Assembly: GCA_029879665.1 (NCBI GenBank)
Contig: JAOUPW010000167.1
Location: 1-5,446, forward strand
DNA: 5,446 nt
Source of the DNA: Rhodospirillales bacterium
Lineage (GTDB): Bacteria; Pseudomonadota; Alphaproteobacteria; Rhodospirillales; JAOUPW01
Direction: 5' to 3'
Shown here: positions 1 through 5,446 of the stretch, in pieces
How the letters are laid out: each line of letters starts with the position of its first letter
How positions within the stretch are numbered: the first letter of the stretch is position 1
The notes under the pieces: generated by a model
The model's database searches: none
Seen by the model: only the letters and a program-made list of their open reading frames with translations
Told to the model about the DNA's origin: nothing
Program-made: the position numbers and the translations under genes

Positions 1-1417
1 GGTTGGTCATCTCAAGATAGGAGGCAAGACCGATACCCCGGTAAATTCCCCGATGGCGCAATTGTAATTGCGCTTCCCGCAGGGATTGATAATCCATCAT
101 CTCCAGCAAACGGTTCATGCATGCCCGTTGCGACAAGGCTTCCAGCATGGGCCCGCTGGGAAGCCTGTAAGGGCAAGCCCCTTCGTCAATGTAGTTGCGC
201 ATGCGAATCTCGGCAGGATCCATATCCAGGGCGCGCGCCGCCCGATCCACCATACCTTCGGTTACACTGCAGGCGATGGGATGGCCAACCGAGCGATACT
301 GTCCCAACGGCGCCTTGTTCTGAAACACGACCCGGCTTTTGCCCCGATAATTTACTGCCGCGTAAGGTCCACCTGTCAGATTTAAAACATGCTTGGTTTC
401 ATTGACGCTTCCCCGGGGGTAGACGGAATAGGCACCAGCACCGCACAGATCGTCCACATCCCAGGCTTGGAAATCACCGTTATTGCTAAGGGCAAGCCGG
501 ACCTTGACCGTGTGCTCGCGGGAATGATTGTCGGAAACGAAGGATTCTATTCGATCCGCCACATGCTTCACCGGGCGTTTGAGCAGGATCGAAAGCGCAG
601 CCGTTGCCATTTCATCGCCATAGATGTGAATCTTCAGGCCGAAACCGCCGCCCATATCCGGAACCCTGACCCTAATTTTCCCTTCCGGAATGCCAAGATG
701 CTTGGCAAAAAGGTACTGCATCATATGCGGGGCCTGGCTCGACATATAAACATTCAAGGTCTTGTCGCCGGAATGATAATCACAAAGGATTGACCTGGGC
801 TCCAGGCTGGCGGGGGTTACCCGTTCCATCTCGAACGTTTCCTCGATCACATGATCCGCCTGCTCAAATACCCGATCCACGTCGCCAGACTGCCCTTCCC
901 GCGAAAAACAAAGATTGTCTCCGAGTTCGGGATGAATCACCGGCATACCAGAGGAAAGCGCCGTTTCCTTATCGGCAACGACGGGCAGATGCTCCCAGTC
1001 AATCTCCACCCGTTCTACCGCATCTTCGGCTTCGGCCCGGGTGGCAGCGACAACCACCGCAACCGGTTCACCCTGCCAATTCGCCTTGTCGACGGCCAGC
1101 GGTGGCTGCTTTGCCGACTTCATGGACGGCATGTGGGTGAGAACTCCTTCCCAGGGAACCACCAGGTCGACAAAATCACGACCGGTCATCACCCTAACCA
1201 CCCCGGGCGAAGCTTCGGCGGCGGCCGTATCTATGGAAACGATGCGAGCATGAGCATGGGGACTGCGCACAAAACAGGCGTGCACCATGCGCGGCAGGGT
1301 CATATCGTCCACATAAGTTCCGCAACCCTCGACAAGTCGGCGCGCATCGAGACGTGCAACTCCCTTCCCGATCAGGCTGTCGGGTCGATCCAGAAACGAT
1401 TCCGGGGGCTGATTCAT
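1..1417 (-). CDS. Xanthine dehydrogenase/CO dehydrogenase-family molybdopterin-binding large subunit, N-terminal part (3' end outside window)
   Basis: An uninterrupted minus-strand frame of 472 codons runs from an ATG at 1417 off the left edge; the family is usually about 750-800 residues, so roughly 60% is present. The N-terminus shows the a/b hammerhead domain: GKGVARLD at residues 17-24, Y35-V-D-D, RSPHAHARI at 51-59, and GEPVAVVVA at 116-124. The molybdenum cofactor domain follows, with TPASLEPRS (201-209), SSQAPH (226-231), DMGGGFGLK (254-262) and the active-site loop QYRSVGHP (373-380). From family knowledge, Q228 and R375 align with the Mo-site Gln and Arg of bovine xanthine dehydrogenase; the catalytic Glu would lie beyond the edge. 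It should oxidise or hydroxylate an aldehyde or heterocycle in the cytoplasm with separate FeS and FAD subunits, which are not visible here. The loop is not the AYxCSFR of form I CO dehydrogenase, so coxL is not assigned. The ribosome site is weak (AAAGAA). Substrate unknown. Confidence 0.93.
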   Translation of the reverse strand, partial: MNQPPESFLDRPDSLIGKGVARLDARRLVEGCGTYVDDMTLPRMVHACFVRSPHAHARIVSIDTAAAEASPGVVRVMTGRDFVDLVVPWEGVLTHMPSMKSAKQPPLAVDKANWQGEPVAVVVAATRAEAEDAVERVEIDWEHLPVVADKETALSSGMPVIHPELGDNLCFSREGQSGDVDRVFEQADHVIEETFEMERVTPASLEPRSILCDYHSGDKTLNVYMSSQAPHMMQYLFAKHLGIPEGKIRVRVPDMGGGFGLKIHIYGDEMATAALSILLKRPVKHVADRIESFVSDNHSREHTVKVRLALSNNGDFQAWDVDDLCGAGAYSVYPRGSVNETKHVLNLTGGPYAAVNYRGKSRVVFQNKAPLGQYRSVGHPIACSVTEGMVDRAARALDMDPAEIRMRNYIDEGACPYRLPSGPMLEALSQRACMNRLLEMMDYQSLREAQLQLRHRGIYRGIGLASYLEMTN

Positions 1418-1446
1418 AATACTAATTCTTTTTGCCACTGGCTCAT
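1414..1446 (-). other. Possible 10-codon leader ORF overlapping the molybdenum hydroxylase start
   Basis: A minus-strand ATG at 1446 opens a frame encoding MSQWQKELVL and stops at a TGA (1416-1414) that overlaps the ATG of the downstream large-subunit gene as ATGA. This geometry is typical of translational coupling. The ribosome site before it is only AAGTGA-like, and the peptide resembles no leader I know. It may well be chance; an in-frame TGA two codons upstream shows that it is not the tail of a longer gene. Confidence 0.2.
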
Positions 1447-1643
1447 AATTCACTTGATAGCATCGATGATGGATTGATACCCGCAATGGTTTGATGCAAC
1501 ACGGACCGGAACAAGCGGGGCTCTATCAAATCCCGTAACAAAAATAGTGGCAACATGTGATTTAGCCGGAGCGCGGGAAGCCCCGGACTCAACAGGAAAA
1601 ACATAATGAATTCAATATGCACGCTGGAAAAGATGATTTCCTC
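1418..1643. other. Intergenic region between the DUF2189 gene and the molybdenum hydroxylase gene
   Basis: This 226-base stretch is more AT-rich than the genes on either side. Apart from the 10-codon ORF next to the hydroxylase start, I find no coding frame with recognisable content. It contains one GC-rich hairpin (1566-1586). No -35/-10 pair of good spacing stands out on the minus strand. The length suggests that the hydroxylase is transcribed separately from the ccoG-DUF2189 unit. Confidence 0.5.
1566..1586 (-). terminator. GC-rich hairpin downstream of the DUF2189 gene, possible transcript end
   Basis: On the minus strand the arms CCGGGGC and GCTCCGG flank a 7-base loop and form a 7-bp stem with one G-U wobble, starting about 57 bases after the DUF2189 stop codon. 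No T tract follows directly; the nearest TTTTT is about 18 bases further on. It is therefore not a standard intrinsic terminator, but could be a 3'-end stabilising hairpin or a weak terminator. Confidence 0.3.
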
Positions 1644-2414
1644 TTACTCAGGCGGAAGAAGATCTCGATAGGCATGCCAACTGGCATAGCCGATCAGCGG
1701 CATGGTGACCATGAGTCCGATGCAAAAGGTTGCCAAGCCGGCGCCGATAAACAGTACAATCAGGCAGGCCCACCCCCACATAACCTTCCAATTTTCGATG
1801 ACCGAACGGACACTGGTCAGGATTGCGCTCAACACATCTATGTCCCGGTCCATCAGCATGGGGACGGAAATGGCGCTGATGGAAAAAACGCCCATAGCCA
1901 AGATACCGCCAACTGCGGTGCCAAGAACCAGAAACGGCAGGCTGGCTTCGGAAAGAAGGGTGCCGGCAACAAATTCATCCAAGGTGTGCGCAGTCTCAAC
2001 AAAGAAAAGTGCGTAGATCAGAGTCGCAATACGAATCCAGGCCAACATGAACAACATCAAGGCCATCCCCATGAGGGCAATCTGTCCAAGATTTTTTCGC
2101 CATGCGGTCAACGCTAAAAAGAGTGTAGCTTTTTCTCCGCGTTCATGGCGGCGACTGATATCGTAAAGACCGACCCCAAGCAAAGGCCCCATAAGCATGA
2201 ATCCCGCCGCCAGCGGCAACAACAGATAATAAATATTATAATTGAATACATTCACGCCCGTAAAATATCCGACCACGGTAAAAACTGCTCCGTAGGAAAC
2301 CGAAACACGTGGCGCCCGGACAAAATCCCGCCAACCGGCCATTAACCAGCGCCAGGGAGCTTCCGAGTCCAAGTGGCGTATCTTAAAGGCCTGCGGGTGA
2401 AATGATTTGCTCAC
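1644..2414 (-). CDS. DUF2189-family multi-pass inner-membrane protein
   Basis: The product is 256 residues, the usual size for DUF2189 proteins, an uncharacterised family common in alphaproteobacteria. A short hydrophilic N-terminus is followed by family-like features: the W-x-x-x-G-W-x-D-F segment near residues 22-31, and hydrophobic helices at roughly 36-55, 61-84, 110-137, 157-185 and 210-240. The SRRHERGE stretch after the second helix is a likely cytoplasmic loop. The start is a GTG at 2414. An ATG 15 bases upstream is in frame but cut off by a TAG, so it cannot be used. A run of seven G followed by TAGG precedes the GTG and probably acts as the ribosome site. The gene lies 42 bases after ccoG with no terminator between, so co-transcription is likely. 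That context suggests a role around the respiratory chain or oxidase assembly, but no motif shows a catalytic or metal-binding function. Family assignment is by pattern recognition only. Confidence 0.88.
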   Translation of the reverse strand: MSKSFHPQAFKIRHLDSEAPWRWLMAGWRDFVRAPRVSVSYGAVFTVVGYFTGVNVFNYNIYYLLLPLAAGFMLMGPLLGVGLYDISRRHERGEKATLFLALTAWRKNLGQIALMGMALMLFMLAWIRIATLIYALFFVETAHTLDEFVAGTLLSEASLPFLVLGTAVGGILAMGVFSISAISVPMLMDRDIDVLSAILTSVRSVIENWKVMWGWACLIVLFIGAGLATFCIGLMVTMPLIGYASWHAYRDLLPPE

Positions 2415-2456
2415 GACCTACCCCCCCATTTTATTGTACTGATATTTCTTATCCCG

Positions 2457-3932
2457 TCATTTTTCCGGCCCGTAAAAGACCGATTCTTGCTCAATAGTCA
2501 GCCCCTTGTCTACTTCGAGCAAATGAAACTTTACATTACTGCTCCGTTCCTCAAGTCGGTCCTTGGGGACCTTAATAAACAGACGGAAGGTTCCAACTGT
2601 ATCGGCCTTGACCGGCAGCGTAACTTCATCGATCCAATCGGAAGTATAGCCGATAGCGTTAATCTTAGCGCCTGGCAACCCCCGGGCTGTAAGAATAAAA
2701 CTTCGTTCCTGGCGGACCATATTCAGGATTTTAAAGGTATATCCATTGCGTACAGATCCGTCCGAAAGGGTCACGAATAGGGGCGAACGGTCGCGCTGCA
2801 CGTTGATCTCGACGGTTTTTCGGGTGCTAAAATCGAATACCATTATGCCCGAGACGATCAATAGAATTACGGCATAAATCAAGATCCGCGGGCGGAACAG
2901 ATTAAATCTAGCCGGCTTGCCGGCCTCGCGGTTGATTTGGTTGGAAATTGAATCATATGTGATCAGCCCGCGAGGCAATGCCATCTTGTCCATCACTTCG
3001 TTGCAGGCGTCGATACACAATGCGCAGCCGATGCAGCCCATCTGCTGGCCGTCGCGGATATCTACGCCGGTGGGGCAGACATGGCGGCATAATTCACAAT
3101 CAACGCAATGGCCGCGATTTTCGAAACTGTCTCCTTTTTTCGCAGCCCCGCGTGGCTCGCCCCGCCACGATTCATAGGTAACGATGAGCGAATCTTCATC
3201 GAACATGGCGCCCTGAAACCGCGGCCATGGACACATGTAGATACAAAGCTGCTCCCGCGCCCAGCCCGCTAGCAGGTAGGTTGTCGCCGTAAACAGGGCG
3301 ACGAAACTATAAACAGTGCTTGATACTTCACCGGTGAACAGCTCGCGAGTTACGGTGGGGGCGTCGTTGAAGTACCAGATCCAGGCGCCTCCGGTCAGCA
3401 CCGAAATGACGATCCATGCCGCGTGCTTGACGATCTTTCGTACCGCCTTTTCGACGGTTAACTTCCCTTCATCCATTTTTATGCGTTTGTTTCGGTCACC
3501 CTCGATCAGGCGTTCGACCAGCAAGAAAAGGTCGGTCCATACCGTTTGCGGGCAGGTGAAACCGCACCAGACCCGCCCGGCGAGCGCAGTCACCAGAAAA
3601 AGACCGATAGCCCCCAGGATCAATAATCCGGATAGGTAATAAATTTCCTGTGGCCAGATCTCGATCCAGAAGAAATAAAGGCGGCGACCTGGCATATCGA
3701 CCAGAACCGCTTGGTCCGGCGCGCCGAGCCCCCTATCCCAACGAGCCCACGGGATCATGTAATACAAGCCGAGCAGGACGCCGAGAACAGACCATCTAAG
3801 TGTCCGGAAGGTCCCCTTGACCCGCTTGGGATAGATTTTTACGTGCTTGGCGTAAAGGCTGACATTACTGTCGGACTGCCCCCCCTTACGTTTTCGTTTG
3901 CCAGAAGGGGTCGGGTCTGGGGAAGGGTTCAT
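2457..3932 (-). CDS. ccoG: Cytochrome c oxidase accessory protein CcoG (FixG/RdxA-type polyferredoxin, cupric reductase)
   Basis: A full-length 491-residue inner-membrane protein. After a basic N-terminus (K12-K16), helices lie at about 45-61, 97-118, 170-188, 205-223 and 350-367. The first cysteine pair is in VWCGFTCPQTVW (C123, C127), the second in QLCIYMCPWPRFQ (C230, C234). Two classic [4Fe-4S] clusters follow: C276/C279/C282, then C286-P, and C300/C303/C306, then C310. The last ~115 residues form the FixG Ig-like periplasmic domain. CcoG is known to act in cbb3 oxidase biogenesis by reducing Cu(II) to Cu(I) for delivery to the CuB site. The ATG at 3932 has only a weak GAG-like ribosome site. 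It heads a likely two-gene unit with the DUF2189 gene. Unlike the common ccoG-ccoH-ccoI-ccoS order, it lies downstream of ccoI-ccoS and is separated from them by an oppositely oriented gene. An FNR/FixK-like box lies upstream. Confidence 0.97.
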   Translation of the reverse strand: MNPSPDPTPSGKRKRKGGQSDSNVSLYAKHVKIYPKRVKGTFRTLRWSVLGVLLGLYYMIPWARWDRGLGAPDQAVLVDMPGRRLYFFWIEIWPQEIYYLSGLLILGAIGLFLVTALAGRVWCGFTCPQTVWTDLFLLVERLIEGDRNKRIKMDEGKLTVEKAVRKIVKHAAWIVISVLTGGAWIWYFNDAPTVTRELFTGEVSSTVYSFVALFTATTYLLAGWAREQLCIYMCPWPRFQGAMFDEDSLIVTYESWRGEPRGAAKKGDSFENRGHCVDCELCRHVCPTGVDIRDGQQMGCIGCALCIDACNEVMDKMALPRGLITYDSISNQINREAGKPARFNLFRPRILIYAVILLIVSGIMVFDFSTRKTVEINVQRDRSPLFVTLSDGSVRNGYTFKILNMVRQERSFILTARGLPGAKINAIGYTSDWIDEVTLPVKADTVGTFRLFIKVPKDRLEERSSNVKFHLLEVDKGLTIEQESVFYGPEK

Positions 3933-3996
3933 AAACGGGCTCGAATACTAAGCGTTAAGATCAAACCTTACCCTGAAATCTCCCCCGAAGGTCCAG

Positions 3997-4010
3997 GATT
4001 GCACGCAATC
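3997..4010. promoter_or_regulatory. 14-bp inverted repeat near the predicted ccoG transcription start
   Basis: GATTGC and GCAATC flank the two bases AC, giving perfect 6-base arms. The element sits directly downstream of the candidate ccoG -10 box and covers the predicted start of transcription near 4004. It could be an operator for a dimeric regulator or a small 5' hairpin, but the loop would be too short for a stable RNA hairpin. No specific regulator can be named. Confidence 0.35.
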
Positions 4011-4016
4011 TTTATG
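4011..4016 (-). promoter_or_regulatory. Candidate -10 box for ccoG
   Basis: Minus-strand CATAAA matches TATAAT at the central ATAA. It predicts a start of transcription near 4004 and a leader of about 72 bases. The matching -35 position (4034-4039, ATTCCA on the minus strand) is poor, which is what an activator-dependent promoter would show. The FNR/FixK-like palindrome is centred 41.5 bases upstream of this start. Confidence 0.4.
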
Positions 4017-4038
4017 GCAGGGAATGGTATGGATGGAA

Positions 4039-4052
4039 TTGTTAAAAGTCAA
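4039..4052. promoter_or_regulatory. FNR/FixK-type low-oxygen regulator binding site (candidate)
   Basis: TTGTTAAAAGTCAA matches the FNR/FixK consensus TTGAT-N4-ATCAA at 8 of 10 defined bases, and TTGA-N6-TCAA at 7 of 8. Regulators of this family (FNR, Anr, FixK) are the established activators of cbb3 oxidase genes under low oxygen. The centre, between 4045 and 4046, lies at about -41.5 from the predicted ccoG start and about -42.5 from the predicted start of the rightward gene, which are class II activator positions for both. Confidence 0.55.
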
Positions 4053-4053
4053 T

Positions 4054-4081
4054 TTGCGATGAGAAATCCGTAGAATATGAT
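4054..4081 (+). promoter_or_regulatory. Candidate sigma-70-type promoter of the DsbD_2/TauE-like gene
   Basis: A -35 box TTGCGA (4054-4059) is followed after 16 bases by a -10 box TATGAT (4076-4081), five of six matches to TATAAT. The predicted start of transcription is near 4088, giving a leader of about 72 bases. The -35 box begins two bases after the FNR/FixK-like palindrome. Confidence 0.5.
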
Positions 4082-4159
4082 AGTCTTTTTCGACTCTGAT
4101 GTCTTGAATGAACTTCCGGGGCTTTTTCTTTCCATGCCCTTTTTCCTTAGCTTTTATGA

Positions 4160-4933
4160 ATGACTTTTTCCGATACCCTTGGCGCTGATGCTCCGTTTTC
4201 CGGCCTGTTGGCCACCCTGTTCCTGGTTGGGTTGGCAGGTGGGTTTTCGCACTGCATCGGCATGTGCGGACCTTTCGTCATGGCTCAAGTTGCCGCAAGC
4301 CTTGAAAAGGTCCCGGCGAAAAAAATGCGCGAATTGCACCGCCTCACGGGAGGGCTTCTCCTTCCGTATCACCTGGGGCGGATATCCACATATGTATTGC
4401 TGGGTGCGGCGGTTGCGACTTTTTCGGGGCGCACGGCCTTTCTTTGGCAAATTCACTGGGTGACCTTTGCCTTGCTTGCCTCGGCGGCGGTCTTTTTCAC
4501 CATCCAGGGGATCAAAGGGCTTGGCGTCCCCTTGCCCCGCTTCATCGCCGGACGCTCGGCAACGGAAACAGGCCCCGCTCATCTGTTGGGAAAGTTGGCA
4601 AAGCCCTTTTTCCAGAACCCAACCGGGCTCAGCGGTTACCTCCTCGGCGTGGTTCTGGGCTTTCTGCCCTGCGGAATGGTTTACGGCGCACTGGCGGCTT
4701 CGGCGGCCGCCGGCTCAGGCGCCGACAGCGTGCTTGAAGATGCCCTCCACGGCGCCCTCGCCATGGGGGCATTTGCCCTGGGCACGGTGCCGGCCCTGAT
4801 GGTAACGGGGGTGCTCGGCCAGTTTGCCGGTATCAAAATGCGCTGGATCATGCGCCGGATCGGACCGGTATTTTTGTTCTTTAGTTCCGGGTTTCTGGTC
4901 TACATGGCCTGGCGCGCCGTCGGCGCGATTTAG
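4160..4933 (+). CDS. Sulfite exporter TauE/SafE-annotated, DsbD_2-like (COG2836-type) membrane protein, likely in copper or thiol handling for cbb3 oxidase
   Basis: The 257-residue product has about six helices, near 16-45, 65-90, 98-122, 158-185, 193-220 and 231-254. Helix 1 carries GGFSHCIGMCGP (27-38), with C32 and C36 spaced CxxxC. The fourth carries the conserved GFLPCGMVYGAL, with C171. This pattern marks the DsbD/CcdA-like transmembrane family 2, often labelled TauE/SafE or UreH-like and frequently found beside ccoI/ccoS. The cysteines could relay reducing equivalents or bind copper; which one is not shown by the sequence. A TGA (4157-4159) directly before the ATG in the same frame fixes the start as the most upstream ATG. 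The bases before it are pyrimidine-rich with no Shine-Dalgarno motif, so initiation is atypical. The gene converges on ccoS with a 9-base gap and diverges from ccoG. It is probably not a true sulfite exporter. Confidence 0.88.
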   Translation: MTFSDTLGADAPFSGLLATLFLVGLAGGFSHCIGMCGPFVMAQVAASLEKVPAKKMRELHRLTGGLLLPYHLGRISTYVLLGAAVATFSGRTAFLWQIHWVTFALLASAAVFFTIQGIKGLGVPLPRFIAGRSATETGPAHLLGKLAKPFFQNPTGLSGYLLGVVLGFLPCGMVYGALAASAAAGSGADSVLEDALHGALAMGAFALGTVPALMVTGVLGQFAGIKMRWIMRRIGPVFLFFSSGFLVYMAWRAVGAI

Positions 4934-4942
4934 GCGCTAAGG

Positions 4943-5113
4943 TCAACCGCCTTTTCCATCTCCGAAGCCATCGTCATCCTCATCAAAGAGAATCCGGTTG
5001 GCAGCGCCCTCCATGTCATCGAACTGACCCGTACGCAGCGCCCACAGGAAGGCGACCAACCCAACGAGCCCCAGCAACAGGGCAATAGGAATAAGATAGA
5101 TAAGAACACTCAC
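4943..5113 (-). CDS. ccoS: cbb3-type cytochrome oxidase assembly protein CcoS
   Basis: A 56-residue protein with one N-terminal helix (about 3-25) and an acidic tail. The diagnostic segment [20 protein letters not shown] (25-44) matches CcoS: GQFDD, then a short stretch ending in RILFD. CcoS is required to obtain an active cbb3 oxidase with its haem and copper cofactors inserted. Translation starts at a GTG at 5113, whose GTGA overlaps the TGA of ccoI by four bases, so the two genes are translationally coupled. The tail is Asp/Gly-rich ([13 protein letters not shown]) and has no cysteine or histidine. Confidence 0.95.
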   Translation of the reverse strand: MSVLIYLIPIALLLGLVGLVAFLWALRTGQFDDMEGAANRILFDEDDDGFGDGKGG

Positions 5114-5446
5114 GCTACGGTCTCCGTCATGATTCGCCGTTCCCGTCCCAGGCGAAGCGCGTTGCCGATAACGACGATGGATGATGCCGACATGGCGGCG
5201 GCGGCAACCAGAGGCGTTACATGCCCCAACACGGCAAGGGGGATCGTCACCGCATTATACAGCAATGCGAAGGTCAGGTTCTGCTTTATCAGCGATTGTG
5301 CGCGGCGGGCCACACGATGGGTCTCCAGCACGGGGGCGAGGCGGTCTCCCTGAAAGACGATGTCGGCGGCGTTGCGGCTAATGTCGGCGGCACGCCCCGG
5401 TGAAACGGAGACGTCCGCAGCAGCCAGGGCGGGCGCATCATTGAGG
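5110..5446 (-). CDS. ccoI: Copper-translocating P1B-type ATPase CcoI, C-terminal part (5' end outside window)
   Basis: The last 111 residues are present; full CcoI/FixI is about 750-800 residues. The fragment opens with [15 protein letters not shown], the end of the invariant GDGxNDAPAL hinge of the P domain. It continues through [10 protein letters not shown] and then the last two helices. These hold [10 protein letters not shown] (YN-x4-P region) and MSASS, signature residues of Cu(I)-transporting P1B-1 ATPases. CcoI exports Cu(I) from the cytoplasm toward the periplasm for the CuB centre of cbb3 oxidase. Assignment to CcoI rather than a general CopA rests mainly on the four-base overlap with ccoS. 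The heavy-metal-binding domain and the DKTGT phosphorylation site lie outside the window. Confidence 0.93.
   Translation of the reverse strand, partial: LNDAPALAAADVSVSPGRAADISRNAADIVFQGDRLAPVLETHRVARRAQSLIKQNLTFALLYNAVTIPLAVLGHVTPLVAAAAMSASSIVVIGNALRLGRERRIMTETVA

Larger units (their letters stand above)
3933..4159. promoter_or_regulatory. Divergent control region between ccoG and the DsbD_2/TauE-like gene
   Basis: This 227-base region carries the start signals of both outward-facing genes. From left to right it holds a perfect 6+6 inverted repeat (3997-4010), a candidate ccoG -10 box (4011-4016), an FNR/FixK-like palindrome (4039-4052), and a candidate rightward promoter (4054-4081). A pyrimidine-rich leader follows (about 4110-4155). 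No coding frame inside it resembles a known protein. Confidence 0.6.

Noticed and set aside
1..1417. Form I CO dehydrogenase large subunit (coxL)
   Set aside because: The AYxCSFR active-site loop of form I is absent; QYRSVGHP occupies that place.
68..1477. Several open frames on the plus strand (for example 389-793 and 851-1477)
   Set aside because: They lie antisense to the continuous molybdenum hydroxylase frame, whose family motifs are unmistakable. Their translations show no recognisable domain.
1617..2117. A 166-codon plus-strand frame
   Set aside because: It is antisense to the DUF2189 gene. The low-complexity, Gln/His/Asn/Gly-rich translation is typical of a shadow frame opposite hydrophobic codons.
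2421..2427. Run of seven C (G on the minus strand) as a phase-variation tract for the DUF2189 gene
   Set aside because: The ATG just upstream meets a TAG or TGA or shifts out of frame for one-base changes, so slippage would not switch the gene on or off by frame. It more likely serves as part of the ribosome site.
4154..4582. A 142-codon minus-strand frame opposite the DsbD_2-like gene
   Set aside because: The plus-strand product has clear membrane helices and CxxxC/LPCG motifs, while the minus-strand product is a charged sequence without any domain.
4913..4927. CGCGCC-GTC-GGCGCG hairpin as an intrinsic terminator
   Set aside because: It lies inside the coding end of the DsbD_2-like gene and has no T tract on either strand, so it is noted only as a possible aid to termination.

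Overview
The window looks like chromosomal DNA of an alphaproteobacterium, possibly a Rhodospirillales-type lineage. This is inferred from the compact ccoI-ccoS overlap, a CcoG paired with a DUF2189 membrane protein, and moderate-to-high GC codon use. No rRNA, tRNA, CRISPR array, insertion sequence or integrase was recognised. The central theme is maturation of the cbb3-type (high oxygen affinity) cytochrome c oxidase and its copper supply. No structural oxidase subunit (ccoN, ccoO, ccoQ, ccoP) lies inside the window.

Layout from right to left. At 5446-5110 (minus) is the C-terminal end of the copper-exporting P1B ATPase CcoI. It overlaps by 4 bases the small membrane protein gene ccoS (5113-4943, minus). 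Running toward ccoS from the left is a six-helix DsbD_2/TauE-like membrane protein gene with CxxxC and LPCG motifs (4160-4933, plus); the two convergent genes are only 9 bases apart. The 227-base divergent region 3933-4159 separates it from ccoG (3932-2457, minus), which encodes the polyferredoxin-like cupric reductase/assembly factor. Forty-two bases downstream of ccoG is a DUF2189 multi-pass membrane protein gene (2414-1644, minus). After a 226-base gap comes the N-terminal 472 residues of a large-subunit molybdenum hydroxylase of the xanthine dehydrogenase/CO dehydrogenase family (1417 to beyond base 1, minus).

How the parts fit: CcoI moves copper across the inner membrane, CcoG reduces Cu(II) to Cu(I), CcoS is needed for cofactor loading of the oxidase, and the TauE/DsbD_2-like protein is plausibly a metal or thiol-reductant membrane factor acting in the same process. 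The divergent region contains an FNR/FixK-like palindrome (4039-4052). Its centre is about 41.5 bases from a predicted ccoG start of transcription and about 42.5 bases from a predicted start for the DsbD_2-like gene. One low-oxygen regulator could therefore drive both genes. The molybdenum hydroxylase appears to be a separate unit with no obvious link to the oxidase.

I see no convincing new defence or mobile system here. The best leads are the symmetric divergent control region, the rearranged ccoIS / DsbD_2 / ccoG / DUF2189 order, and the unusual active-site loop of the molybdenum hydroxylase.
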